DNA from: Streptomyces sp. NBC_00513 | Lineage (GTDB): Bacteria > Actinomycetota > Actinomycetes > Streptomycetales > Streptomycetaceae | Direction of reading: 5' to 3' | Length of the DNA: 64,000 nucleotides | NCBI RefSeq assembly: GCF_041431415.1 | Contig: NZ_CP107845.1 | Coordinates: forward strand, 6,634,001-6,698,000 | In this document: positions 32,459-40,863 of the stretch, piece by piece | Layout: the number at the start of each line of letters is the position of its first letter | Position numbering within the stretch: the first letter of the stretch is position 1 | Made by a program: the position numbers and the translations under genes | The notes under the pieces: generated by a model | The model's database searches: none | Told to the model about the DNA's origin: nothing | Seen by the model: the letters and a program-made list of their open reading frames with translations, nothing else

Positions 32459-33289
32459 TCAGGGGGCCACGGGCAGTTGGCGCTTGTGGTCGGTCAGTCG
32501 GTAGCGCCCGACGATGGTGGCGAAGGTCGGCTCGTCCACCGGCTTGCCCTCCAGGAAGTCGTCGATGTCGTCGTAGGTGACACCGAGGGCGTCCTCGTCG
32601 GCCTTGCCCGGGTCGAGGGTCTCCAGGTCGGCCGTCGGGGTCTTCCACACCAGCTCGGCGGGCGCGCCCAGCGCGTCCGCGACGGCGCGCACCCGGCGCT
32701 TGGTCAGCCCCGTCAGCGGCACCAGGTCCGCGGCGCCGTCACCGAACTTGGTGAAGAACCCCGACACGGCCTCCGCGGCGTGGTCGGTGCCGACGACCAG
32801 ACCGTCGTGCGCCCCGGCCACCGTGTACTGGGCGATCATGCGCTGCCGAGCCTTGATGTTGCCGTGCACGAAGTCCTGGTGACGGGCGTCGCGGAAGTCC
32901 ACGCCGGCGGCCAGCGAGGCCTCCAGGGCCGCGTCGCTCGCGGGCTTGATGTCCACGGTCAGTATGTGGTCGGCCTGGATGAAGGAGAGCGCGAGCCGGG
33001 CGTCGTGCTCGTCGGCCTGCACCCCGTAGGGCAGCCGCATGGCGTGGAACCGCGCCTCGTGTCCGGCCGCCCGGGCCCGCTCCACGGCGAGCTGGCACAG
33101 CCGGCCGGCGGTGGTCGAGTCCACGCCGCCGCTGATGCCGAGCACGAGGGAACGCAGACCGGTGGAGGTCAGCCGCTCGGCGAGGAAGGCGACCCGACGC
33201 TCGATCTCCCGCTCGGCATCGAATGTCTCGGCGACCTGCAGGTCCCGGGCGATCTCCTGCTGCAGGGCGATGGACGCCGGCTCGCTCAC
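32459..33289 (-). CDS. nadE: Ammonia-dependent NAD+ synthetase
   Basis: 276 aa, without the glutaminase domain, so ammonia-dependent. It converts nicotinic acid adenine dinucleotide, ATP and ammonia to NAD+ in the cytoplasm. Key motifs: SLVLGISGGVDSTTAGRL (PP-loop SGGxDS), MRLPYGVQADEHDARLAL, GNIKARQRMIAQYTVAG, VVGTDHAAEAVSGFFTKFGD, and LPLTGL-like LVPLTGLTKRRVRAVADAL, KTPTADLE. GTG 33289. It follows the ACT-domain gene by 42 bases in the same direction. Confidence 0.95.
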   Translation of the reverse strand: MSEPASIALQQEIARDLQVAETFDAEREIERRVAFLAERLTSTGLRSLVLGISGGVDSTTAGRLCQLAVERARAAGHEARFHAMRLPYGVQADEHDARLALSFIQADHILTVDIKPASDAALEASLAAGVDFRDARHQDFVHGNIKARQRMIAQYTVAGAHDGLVVGTDHAAEAVSGFFTKFGDGAADLVPLTGLTKRRVRAVADALGAPAELVWKTPTADLETLDPGKADEDALGVTYDDIDDFLEGKPVDEPTFATIVGRYRLTDHKRQLPVAP

Positions 33290-33331
33290 GTCTGCTCCTT
33301 GATGCTGTTCGCGATGTGCTGTCGCGTCACC

Positions 33332-33706
33332 CTACCCAGGACGTCCGGGCAGGTCTTCGGCGTGGTCCCGGTCGCTCCACGGCCCTCGGCGCCGCACGCG
33401 CCGGGCCGTGACGTCCAGTACGTGGACGCAACGCAACAGTCTGGCCCGGGCGCGGGGGGCGTCCGCGGCCGGAACGACGATCTCGCAGCGCGCGGGAGCC
33501 TCGTCGGACGCCCGGAAGGTCAGCTCGGTGACACACAGGCTGTTCAGCACGGTCACGATGCGGGAGAGGGCGTGCCCGCCGTCCCGGAGCGTGACGGTCA
33601 GCGCGTACGAGTCCTCCTCCGCGTCCTGCGGGGCGGGCGGCACGGCGCGGGAAGCGGACCGGCGTGCGGCGATGTCGAGGGCGGGGAGGGTGTCGCTGAC
33701 GGTCAT
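33332..33706 (-). CDS. ACT-domain protein (IlvN-like) behind a branched-chain attenuator
   Basis: 124 aa from ATG 33706, with AGGAG eight bases upstream. The middle region (YALTVTLRDGGHALSRIVTV, LNSLCVTELTFRASD, CEIVVPAADAPRARARLLRC) is an ACT domain close to the regulatory subunit of acetolactate synthase, but the protein is not a full IlvN/IlvH. Upstream is a leader peptide and a rho-independent terminator. No catalytic acetolactate synthase subunit is nearby. It may bind branched-chain amino acids and act as a regulator; a link to nadE is unexplained. Confidence 0.75.
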   Translation of the reverse strand: MTVSDTLPALDIAARRSASRAVPPAPQDAEEDSYALTVTLRDGGHALSRIVTVLNSLCVTELTFRASDEAPARCEIVVPAADAPRARARLLRCVHVLDVTARRVRRRGPWSDRDHAEDLPGRPG

Positions 33707-33862
33707 GGGGCGGGCTCCTGTCCTGGGAGGCGGAACGGGCCGAGGGCGACTCGGGCGCGCACCGGCCACGAGCGGCGGTCGGGGCCTGGTCGAGGTCGGC
33801 GGTCGAGGTCGGAGGGCGGGTCGGCAGGCGGGGCGGCGGGCGGGCGGGTCGGCGGGCGGGGC

Positions 33863-33899
33863 GGAAAACAAAAAGACCCCTCGCGGATGCGAGAGGTCT
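33863..33899 (-). terminator. Attenuator: rho-independent terminator before the ACT-domain gene
   Basis: Minus-strand stem AGACCTCTCGC / GCGAGGGGTCT with one mismatch and a short loop, followed by TTTTTGTTTT: the clearest intrinsic terminator in the window. It lies between the leader peptide and the gene start, where an attenuator belongs. Confidence 0.88.
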
Positions 33900-33935
33900 G
33901 CGTGCGGGCGGTGGGACCGAGGGCGAATCGCTCGG

Positions 33936-33983
33936 TCAGTCCGGGGCCCGCACGCCGGCGCCAATAATCAGCTGGTGCGGCAT
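33936..33983 (-). CDS. Branched-chain-type leader peptide (MPHQLIIGAGVRAPD)
   Basis: 15 codons plus stop (ATG 33983 to TGA 33936). The run L-I-I-G-A-G-V would make ribosomes stall when Leu/Ile/Val-tRNA is short. It is followed by nested hairpins (GACCGAG/CTCGGTC inside GTGCGGGC/GCCCGCAC) and the terminator at 33863-33899, the classical layout of ilv/leu attenuation. No clear ribosome binding site is seen; a leaderless start is possible. Confidence 0.75.
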   Translation of the reverse strand: MPHQLIIGAGVRAPD

Positions 33984-34042
33984 GGCGGGGAGTCTGCCAC
34001 GAGAATCCCGCCCCGCGGCGTCGCATCTCAGCATGCGGATGG

Positions 34043-34078
34043 ACACGCCTGCCTGAGTCTGAACACACGCCCGCCTGA
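34043..34078 (-). repeat. Direct repeat upstream of the branched-chain leader
   Basis: Two 14-base copies, ACACGCCTGCCTGA (34043-34056) and ACACGCCCGCCTGA (34065-34078), one mismatch, 22-base period (about two helical turns). They lie 60-95 bases upstream of the leader peptide and could be a tandem activator or repressor site. Confidence 0.6.
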
Positions 34079-34115
34079 GACCGGTCGTGAACGTTCGGGA
34101 CCGCCCGGCGACCGA

Positions 34116-34649
34116 TCAGGACGCGGCGTCACTCCCGCGCGACACACGGTCGCGGTCGCGGCTGGGGCCCGGGTCCACGTCGAGCCTGGGGTCCAGGTCC
34201 AGGCGGGGGTCGAGGTTCCCGGTCCGGTCGGTCGCCACGGGGTGCGCGGCCAGCGGTACGAGCACCGTGATGCGCTTGCCGCCCGCCGGCAGCAGGGTGA
34301 CGGTCACACTGTGCGAGAGGCGCTGGATCAGGGGCCAGCCGAAGCCGCCGGCGAGGAACGTGCCGGCCTGGCGGGGCAGGGTGACGGGACGGTCACCGCT
34401 GGGGTCGCTGATGCTCAGGCGCAGACCGTTCTCCGACACCGAGGCGCTGAATCCGGTGATCCCGCCACCGTGCCGGATGGCGTTCGTCGCCAGTTCCGAC
34501 GTCACCAGGAGCGCGTCGGTCAGGACGTCGTCCCCGTCCGGGCCGACACCGACGAGTCCCGCGGAGCCCAGCAGGAACCGCACGCGGTCCCGCGCCTCCA
34601 TGGCGGTGTGCGGAACGGGCTGCGCCGGTCCGTTCACGTCGTATCGCAC
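34116..34649 (-). CDS. HATPase-type anti-sigma factor (RsbW-like)
   Basis: 177 aa from GTG 34649; GAGGAG six bases upstream decides this over earlier in-frame starts. A serine/threonine kinase-like ATPase: LLVTSELATNAIRHGGGITG (N-box), LRLSISDPSGD and AGTFLAGGFGWPLIQRLSHS (G2-like). The C-terminus is a short acidic repeat (DPRLDLDPRLDVDP). These bind and hold a sigma factor or phosphorylate a STAS partner; the STAS gene is immediately upstream in the same direction. Confidence 0.85.
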   Translation of the reverse strand: MRYDVNGPAQPVPHTAMEARDRVRFLLGSAGLVGVGPDGDDVLTDALLVTSELATNAIRHGGGITGFSASVSENGLRLSISDPSGDRPVTLPRQAGTFLAGGFGWPLIQRLSHSVTVTLLPAGGKRITVLVPLAAHPVATDRTGNLDPRLDLDPRLDVDPGPSRDRDRVSRGSDAAS

Positions 34650-34754
34650 GTTCACCTCCTCATCGGTCACGTCAGACGCGGACGCTACTCGACTGCCCTG
34701 TAGCCGCGCCGGCAATCGCGGCGGCAAACACCAGTGCCCTCCCCGGCCCGTGGA

Positions 34755-35135
34755 TCACGGTCGACGACGCTGGGACGGCACGGTCATGATCATGGCCTCG
34801 GCCAGCGTGGGGGCCGCGGCGAAGACCTGGGAGGCACCCGTGATGTCGAGGAGCCGGCCCAGGCGGGGCGGTACCACCCCGGCCAGGATCACGGGGCGGT
34901 CCAGGGCCGGCTGGAGCATGACGCTCAGCGTCGTCGAGTCCGCGAAGGTGACCCCCGCGACGTCCAGGACGTACCGGGCGACGCCGGCGGCCTCGGGGTC
35001 CAGGGCGCCGCGCAGCTCGTCCACGTTGTCCATGTCGAACTCGCCCGCCATCACGACGATGCGGACGTCGCCCTCGGAACGCGTCTCGACGCGGCACCGC
35101 ACGTCATCGCCACCCGGGAACGTGTGAGCGTCCAT
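34755..35135 (-). CDS. STAS-domain anti-anti-sigma factor
   Basis: 126 aa if started at ATG 35135, which has GGAG five bases upstream (an ATG three codons earlier is possible). STAS fold: GDVRIVVMAGEFDMDNVDEL, YVLDVAGVTFADSTTLSVML with Ser/Thr at the usual phosphorylation site (DST), and RLLDITGASQVFAAAPTLAE. It should switch between phosphorylated and free forms under the nearby kinase and PP2C proteins, freeing a sigma factor. Confidence 0.88.
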   Translation of the reverse strand: MDAHTFPGGDDVRCRVETRSEGDVRIVVMAGEFDMDNVDELRGALDPEAAGVARYVLDVAGVTFADSTTLSVMLQPALDRPVILAGVVPPRLGRLLDITGASQVFAAAPTLAEAMIMTVPSQRRRP

Positions 35136-35208
35136 GTGCTCCATCTTTCTCTCTCTCCGATGTCGGTTGATCCGGTCCGACCGGTCGCACCCGGTCGCGG
35201 TGCTCGAA

Positions 35209-35664
35209 TCAGACGGACCGCGGCAGTTTCACCACGGTGACGAAGAAGTCGTCGATCTGCTGGATGGCCCGGATGAACTGGTCGAGGTCCACCGGCTTGG
35301 TCACGTAGGCGTTGGCGTGCAGCTTGTAGCTGCGCAGGATGTCCTCCTCCGCCGCCGACGTGGTGAGGACGACCACCGGGATGTGACTCAGCTCGGGGTC
35401 GTTCTTGATCTGTTCGAGGACCTGCCGACCGTCGTACTTGGGAAGGTTCAGGTCGAGGAGGATCAGGTCGGGGCGCGGGGCGTTCGTGTGGTCGCCCCTG
35501 CGGTACAGGAAGTCCAGGGCCTCCAGGCCGTCCCGGACGACGTGCAGAGTGTTGCCGATCTTGTTGTCCTCGAAGGCCTCGCGGGTCATGAGCTCGTCAC
35601 CCGCGTCGTCCTCGACGAGCAGGACTTCCGCCGGCTGGCTCTGCGGCCTGGGGAGGGGGCTCAT
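35209..35664 (-). CDS. Stand-alone receiver domain (Rcp-type response regulator)
   Basis: 151 aa, receiver only. EVLLVEDDAGDELMTREAFE, phospho-Asp in LILLDLNLPKYDGRQVLEQI, VVVLTTSAAEEDILRSYKLH, and Lys in AYVTKPVDLDQFIRAI. It matches the single-domain regulators that pair with phytochrome-like histidine kinases. ATGA overlap with the kinase gene upstream shows they are a pair. Confidence 0.93.
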   Translation of the reverse strand: MSPLPRPQSQPAEVLLVEDDAGDELMTREAFEDNKIGNTLHVVRDGLEALDFLYRRGDHTNAPRPDLILLDLNLPKYDGRQVLEQIKNDPELSHIPVVVLTTSAAEEDILRSYKLHANAYVTKPVDLDQFIRAIQQIDDFFVTVVKLPRSV

Positions 35665-37364
35665 GCGGTGCTTCCTTCGATGGTCGGTACGGTCGCGTTC
35701 GCGTTCACGGAGGCGGAATCGGATCCCGCCACGCCGGATCCTGCCACGGAGCCGGATCCTGCCACGGACCCGTCGTCGGTGAGTACGGGCAGGGTGAAGA
35801 CCATCCGCGTTCCGCCGGTATGGGCGGTGTCGATCCAGATGCGACCGCCCGAGTGCTCGACGATCTTCTTGCAGAGCGACAGGCCGATCCCCGTGCCACC
35901 GTAGGATTCCCGGCCGTGCAGGCGCTGGAAGATGACGAACACCTTGTCGGCGAACTCGGCCGGGATCCCGATTCCGTTGTCCGTGACGGTGAAGGTGTGG
36001 AAGCCGGGTTCGGCCCCGGTCCCTTCCTCGTCGTCGCGCAGGGCGATCTCGACGCGCGCGGGGCGGTCGGGGGAGCGGAACTTCACGGCGTTGGCGACGA
36101 GGTTCTGCCAGAGCATGGTGAGCAGGGTGGGGTCGCCCGACACCGCGGGCAGGCGCTCCGGCCGCACGATCTCGGCCCCGCTCTCCTCGACGGCGGTGGC
36201 GAGGTTGCGCAGGGCGCGGTCGACGGTGCCGTCCAGGGCGACGGTCTCCCGCGCGTCCTGGACCCGGCCCACCCGGGAGAACGTGAGCAGGTCGTTGATC
36301 AGGACCTGCATGCGCTTGGCGCCGTCGACGGCGAAGCCGATGTACTGGCTGCCCCGCTCGTCGAGCCGGTCCCCGTACCGCTTCTCCAGGAGCTGGCAGA
36401 ACGAGGCGACCTTGCGCAGCGGTTCCTGGAGGTCGTGCGAGGCGACGTACGCGAACTGTTCCAGCTCGGCGTTGGAGCGGCGCAGTTCCACCGCCTGGGC
36501 GTCGAGGTCCGCGGCGGTCCGCTTCAGCTCCTCCGCGTTGCGGCGGGAGGCCTTCAGCTCGGCGACGGTCCTGCGGCGCATGGCCTCCACCGCGCGGGCG
36601 AGCGAGCGCAGGTCGGAGGGTCCCGTCTCGGGGATCTCCTCCTCGAACGCGCCCGCGGCCACCCTCCGGGACGCGGCCCGGACCTCGGCCAGCGGCCGGA
36701 CGACGCTCATCTGCAGGAGCACGGCGAGGCAGAGGCCGGTCACGAGGAAGGCCACGACGATCGCCAACAGGACGTGGTCGCGTTCGGAGCGGGCCTGCGC
36801 GAAGGTGGCGCGGGCGTCGCCCTGCAGGGTGTCGAGTCGGGTCTGCTGGGTCTTGACGCGCCCGCGGACCTCGTCGAAGCGGTCCTTGCCCAATTGGACC
36901 GACGGCCCGGCCGTCCCGGCCTTCGCCGACGCGAGGCTCGGCGAGGCGAAGGAGTCCTGCCAGGTGCGCGCGGCCTGCTCGACGGCCGCCAGGTCGGTCC
37001 GGGCGGTGCTCTCGTCGTCGAGCAGCGTCTCCAGCCTCCGGGACGAGGCGCGCTCGTTCTCCAGGCCGCGCTCGTAAGGCTCCAGCAGCTTCGGGTCGCG
37101 CGTCAGCAGGTAGCCGCGGACCCCGGTCTCCTGGTCCAGCAGGGCGGACTCCAGGCGCAGGGCCTCCCGCTGGGCCGGCGCGATCCGGTCGACGAGCCGG
37201 TCACCGGCCGCCGTCGTGTTCGACAGCAGGGCGGCGCCGACCACGGCCGTGACGACGACCATCACCCCGAGCAGGGCCAGCACGGACATGAACCACGCGC
37301 GCAGGCTCAGCCCGGTACGGCCGGTACGGGGGGTCGGGGGGGCTGTCGGGTCCGGGGCACTCAC
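35661..37364 (-). CDS. CHASE3/HAMP histidine kinase of the bacteriophytochrome-kinase type
   Basis: 567 aa from GTG 37364, whose GTGA overlaps the preceding stop (ATG 37379 is the alternative). One helix near the N-terminus (SVLALLGVMVVVTAVVGAAL), a CHASE3-like sensor (DQETGVRGYLLTRDPKLLEP), a second helix (VLLAIVVAFLVTGLCLAVLL), HAMP, a coiled coil, then HisKA (FAYVASHDLQEPLRKVASFC) and HATPase (QNLVANAVKFRSPDRP, DNGIGIPAEFADKVFVIFQR, GGTGIGLSLCKKIVEHSGGR). The tail carries GSVAGSGSVAGSGVAGS repeats. It likely phosphorylates the downstream single receiver. Confidence 0.9.
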   Translation of the reverse strand: MSAPDPTAPPTPRTGRTGLSLRAWFMSVLALLGVMVVVTAVVGAALLSNTTAAGDRLVDRIAPAQREALRLESALLDQETGVRGYLLTRDPKLLEPYERGLENERASSRRLETLLDDESTARTDLAAVEQAARTWQDSFASPSLASAKAGTAGPSVQLGKDRFDEVRGRVKTQQTRLDTLQGDARATFAQARSERDHVLLAIVVAFLVTGLCLAVLLQMSVVRPLAEVRAASRRVAAGAFEEEIPETGPSDLRSLARAVEAMRRRTVAELKASRRNAEELKRTAADLDAQAVELRRSNAELEQFAYVASHDLQEPLRKVASFCQLLEKRYGDRLDERGSQYIGFAVDGAKRMQVLINDLLTFSRVGRVQDARETVALDGTVDRALRNLATAVEESGAEIVRPERLPAVSGDPTLLTMLWQNLVANAVKFRSPDRPARVEIALRDDEEGTGAEPGFHTFTVTDNGIGIPAEFADKVFVIFQRLHGRESYGGTGIGLSLCKKIVEHSGGRIWIDTAHTGGTRMVFTLPVLTDDGSVAGSGSVAGSGVAGSDSASVNANATVPTIEGSTA

Positions 37365-38653
37365 AAGGAGGTGTTCCATTCGAGGTGGAGTACGGCGACG
37401 TCGTCGGCCAGCCCGCCGCTGTCCGCGGCGAGGGTCTGGGCGGTGTGGATCAGGGTGTCGACGAAGGCGTCGGCGGGCAGGTCGTTGTGGCGGCGGGCGA
37501 TGTCCAGCAGCCCGTCCTCGTCGAGGCGGTCCGAGCCGGAGCCGATCCTGCCCTCGATCAGGCCGTCGGTGAAGAGCATCACGGCCCCCGTGTTCTCGAC
37601 GGGAACCTGGACGACGGGCCACCGGGTGTCCCAGTCGGGCACGATGCCCAGGGCGGGGCCGCCGGGCACCTCTTCCAGGCGCACGCCCGCCGAGGAGCGC
37701 ACCAGGAAGCCGGGGTGTCCGGCCCGCTGCACGCTGATGTGCGGCGAGCCCGCCGGCCGGGTGACCGCGATGAGCGTGGCGAAGATCTCGGGCCCGGAAC
37801 GCTCGGCGACCAGGATCTTCTCCAGCAGTTCCAGAAGGTCCTGACCGCGGGCGCCGGCCATCACGAACGCCCGCCACGCCACACGCAGGCACACGCCGAG
37901 CGCCGCCTCGTCCGGGCCGTGCCCCGAGACGTCACCGACGACGGCGTGCGTCGCCCCGTCCGGTGTCTGGACGACGTCGTAGAAGTCACCGCCGAGGAGT
38001 GCCTGGGCCCGACCGGGCTGGTACCGGGCACAGACCGCGACGGTGTCGTCCAGCAGGAGCGGCGTCGGCAGCAGACCGCGTTCCAGTCGGGAGTTCTCCT
38101 CCGCGCGCAGCCTGCTCGCCTGGAGGGAGGCCGCCGCGAGCTCCGTGTGCTTGCGCTGGATCGCGTAACGGATGGCGCGCATGAAGACGTCCGGCTCCAG
38201 GCGGCCCTTGACCAGGTAGTCCTGCGCCCCGGCCGTGACGGCGGCGAGACCCGCCTGCTCCTCCGAGAGACCGGTGAGGACGACCACGGCGGCCTCGGCG
38301 GCGTTGGCCAGCACCTTGTTGAGGGCGTCGAGGCCGTGGGCGTCGGGCAGGTGCAGGTCGAGCAGGACGCACTGCGGCGCCTCGCCCTTCAGCCGGGGCA
38401 GGGCCTCGGCCAGGGAGCCCGCGCGACCCAGTCGCACGTCGACGCCGCTGTCCGCGACCAGCTCCTCGACGAGGAGGGCGTCACCCTCGTCGTCCTCGAT
38501 GAGCAGGACACGCGGCGGAAGACCGCTCCACAGTGCGCGGGAGCGGTCCTCGTCGATCGACGTGGCCTGCCGAGGCGGGCTCACCACTGCGCGCGACAGC
38601 GGTGGCGGGTTGTCGGCAGGGTGCGAGGACCCCACGCCGAGAGCGCTCCCCAT
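37361..38653 (-). CDS. Receiver-PP2C (RsbU-type) phosphatase
   Basis: 430 aa from ATG 38653 (the frame extends nine codons further). Receiver domain: RVLLIEDDEGDALLVEELVA, phospho-Asp in CVLLDLHLPDAHGLDAL, DYLVKGRLEPDVF; then a coiled linker and a SpoIIE PP2C domain with GGDFYDVV, VGDVSGHGPDEAALG, MLFTDGLIEGR and GGLADDVAVLHLEW. Phosphorylation of the receiver would switch phosphatase action on a STAS protein. First gene of a three-gene operon with the CHASE3 kinase and single receiver. Confidence 0.92.
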   Translation of the reverse strand: MGSALGVGSSHPADNPPPLSRAVVSPPRQATSIDEDRSRALWSGLPPRVLLIEDDEGDALLVEELVADSGVDVRLGRAGSLAEALPRLKGEAPQCVLLDLHLPDAHGLDALNKVLANAAEAAVVVLTGLSEEQAGLAAVTAGAQDYLVKGRLEPDVFMRAIRYAIQRKHTELAAASLQASRLRAEENSRLERGLLPTPLLLDDTVAVCARYQPGRAQALLGGDFYDVVQTPDGATHAVVGDVSGHGPDEAALGVCLRVAWRAFVMAGARGQDLLELLEKILVAERSGPEIFATLIAVTRPAGSPHISVQRAGHPGFLVRSSAGVRLEEVPGGPALGIVPDWDTRWPVVQVPVENTGAVMLFTDGLIEGRIGSGSDRLDEDGLLDIARRHNDLPADAFVDTLIHTAQTLAADSGGLADDVAVLHLEWNTSL

Positions 38654-38816
38654 GGCGTTGCTTTTCCCCTCTCGCCACACAGCGCGCAGGCCCGACGGGC
38701 GCCTGGTGCGTCCGGAGCGAGACTAGAGCGATCATTTGCCATCGGGCAATATTTTAACTGGTCAATCATCAGGGTTTGACCAGTTGCCGGGATCCGTCGC
38801 GCTCGCCCCGAGCACG

Positions 38817-39398
38817 TCAGGCCGTGTCGGACAGCCGGGTGGTCCGCAACGGTCCGACACCGGCGCCCCTGGCGGTCGACTCCCGGGCCGCGGCCCCGTG
38901 CGGGGCCACCGTCGCCTCGGGGCCCGCCGCCCGCGCCCCCGCGGCGAAGAGGTCCGCGGCCGCCTGACGCAACCCCGTCAGGCCCACGACCAGCGCCTCG
39001 ATCGCGGCCGGCTCCATCAGGTCGAGCACGGCGGACAACTCCCGCAGCCGGATCGCCCGGTACTCGTCCAGCAGCGCCCGGCCCTGCCGGGTCGGGTACA
39101 GCTCGACCTCGCGCCCGCTGGTCCGGCTGCGCGAGCGGGTCAGCAACCCCATGGCCTCCATGCGGTCGCACAGACGCGTCACCGACGGCGGTCGGGAACC
39201 GAGCATCGCGCCCAGGGTGCGCAGGTTGATGCCCTCGGACTGCTCCACGACGAGCAGCGCGCGCAACTGCGAGGGAGATATCGCGGGAGTCGTGGCGTCC
39301 TGGCCGCGCGCCAGCAGCACTTCGAGGAGCTCCGCGACCGCACCGGTCGTCACGGAAGGGTGTGCTTCCGTGCCGGGGTGATCGTCGAGAGGAGGCAT
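38817..39398 (-). CDS. MarR family transcriptional regulator
   Basis: 193 aa from ATG 39398. Winged helix: SPSQLRALLVVEQSEGINLR, LGAMLGSRPPSVTRLCDRME, then the wing LTRSRSRTSGREVELYPTRQ and the dimerisation helices. Divergent from the atypical PP2C gene, so a shared promoter region and mutual control are plausible. Ligand unknown. Confidence 0.88.
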   Translation of the reverse strand: MPPLDDHPGTEAHPSVTTGAVAELLEVLLARGQDATTPAISPSQLRALLVVEQSEGINLRTLGAMLGSRPPSVTRLCDRMEAMGLLTRSRSRTSGREVELYPTRQGRALLDEYRAIRLRELSAVLDLMEPAAIEALVVGLTGLRQAAADLFAAGARAAGPEATVAPHGAAARESTARGAGVGPLRTTRLSDTA

Positions 39399-39620
39399 GA
39401 GGCCCACTCTGCCACCGTCGCGCCCCCGATGTCGCTTCCGCCCGGTGCCGCCCGACACGGTCGAAGATCGGCGCGCCACGCCCGCCCGGCCCGGAACCCG
39501 GCGCCCCGGGCGGGGTTGGCGGCGCACCGGTACGTCCGGGCCCGCGACCCGTGTGACACTCCTCTACCGGATGCACACATCGCGTCCACACCCACGAAGA
39601 GGAGAGGCAGGCCGCACCCC

Positions 39621-40787
39621 GTGCCCCCAAGTGATTCGGTGGAGCGCATCCTGCGCGCCGCGGCACCCCACGAGCTGCTCGACGAGATCCGCGCGCTGCT
39701 GGTCGCACGCCACGGAGCGCTGTCCGTCGAGCTGCTGTTGGCCGACTACTCCATGACCCGGTTGCAGCCCTTGACCACGCCGCCGCACGGCGCCGAGCCG
39801 GTGTCGGTGTACTCCACGGCCCCCGGCCGGGCCTTCGGCGCCCAGGAGCCGTACCTCGTGGACGGCGGCGAGCGGGTCATCGTCCACCTGCCGGTGAGCG
39901 TGCGCGGCGACCGGCTCGGAGTGCTGAGCGTCACGTTGCCCGAGGGTGCCGGTACGCCCGAGGACAGGGACGAGCTGGGGCTCGTGGCCGACGCGCTCGC
40001 CCACGAGCTCCTCGTGGCCGAACGGGACACCGACCTCTTCCGTCAGGCACGGCGCACCGACCGGCTGACCCTCGCCGCCGAGATGCAGTGGCAGTTGCTC
40101 CCGGGCCGCTCCTGCGCCCGTCCCGAGTACAGCCTCGGCGCGCAGCTGGAGCCCGCCTACGCCATCTACGGCGACAGCTTCGACTGGTCGACCTCGGCCG
40201 ATCACCTGTTCATCGGCGTGAACAACGGCATGGGCGACGGGATCGACGCCGCGCTGCTGACGAACCTGGCGGTCAACGCCGTGCGCAACGCGCGCCGCGC
40301 CGGGCTCGGCCTGGTCGACCAGGCCTCCCTCGCGGACCAGGCCGTCTACGGGCAGTACCGCGGTGAGCGGCATCTGGCGATGCTGCTGCTCGACTTCCAC
40401 CTGGACACGGGGCGTGTCGAGATCGTCGACGCGGGGTCGCCGAAGGTCTGGCGGTTGCGCGACGGGAACGTCGAGACCGTCGAGCTGGAGGCACAGCTGC
40501 CCCTCGGGATGTTCGAGGACAGCGTCTACACCTGCCAGGACTTCCGGGTCGAGCCGGGAGACCGGCTCATCTTCGCGAGCGACGGGGTTTACGACGTGGC
40601 CTCGCCGGCCGGTGAGAGCTACAGCATGCGCGCACTCGCCCGGGCCGTCACCAGCACCCGTCTCCTGCCGCCCTCCCAGGTTCCGGGGGCGATCCTGGAG
40701 CACCTCGCGGGCCACCGGGGCGCCGGCGTCGAGTCCACCGACGACGCCACGGTGCTGTGCCTGGACTGGGTGGGCCGCCCGGCGTAA
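39621..40787 (+). CDS. Atypical SpoIIE/PP2C-type phosphatase with altered metal motif
   Basis: 388 aa from GTG 39621. The N-terminal half is a GAF-like sensor (YSTAPGRAFGAQEPYLVDGG, VIVHLPVSVRGDRLGVLSVT). The C-terminal half is a PP2C of the SpoIIE type: LAAEMQWQLLPGRSCARPEY, GDSFDWSTSADHLFIGVNNG then MGDGIDAALLTNLAV, and IFASDGVYDVASPAG. Where active members read GDVSGHG, this one reads NNGMGDG, so the main metal-binding Asp is Asn. It may be a weak or dead phosphatase used as a binding protein. Divergent from the MarR gene. Confidence 0.83.
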   Translation: MPPSDSVERILRAAAPHELLDEIRALLVARHGALSVELLLADYSMTRLQPLTTPPHGAEPVSVYSTAPGRAFGAQEPYLVDGGERVIVHLPVSVRGDRLGVLSVTLPEGAGTPEDRDELGLVADALAHELLVAERDTDLFRQARRTDRLTLAAEMQWQLLPGRSCARPEYSLGAQLEPAYAIYGDSFDWSTSADHLFIGVNNGMGDGIDAALLTNLAVNAVRNARRAGLGLVDQASLADQAVYGQYRGERHLAMLLLDFHLDTGRVEIVDAGSPKVWRLRDGNVETVELEAQLPLGMFEDSVYTCQDFRVEPGDRLIFASDGVYDVASPAGESYSMRALARAVTSTRLLPPSQVPGAILEHLAGHRGAGVESTDDATVLCLDWVGRPA

Positions 40788-40794
40788 GGCGCCT

Positions 40795-40839
40795 GATCGT
40801 CGGGGGGCCGCCCGCGCGAAGGGGCGGCCCCCCGATCGT
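40795..40839 (+). terminator. Strong bidirectional terminator at the edge of the NRPS/PKS locus
   Basis: Stem GGGGGGCCGCCC (40802-40813) and GGGCGGCCCCCC (40822-40833), with the outer GATCG/CGATC arms adding pairs. It lies between the convergent atypical PP2C and ATP-grasp genes and probably marks the left end of the biosynthetic cluster. Confidence 0.85.
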
Positions 40840-40863
40840 CCGAGCCGGGGCGGGCCGGCCGAC

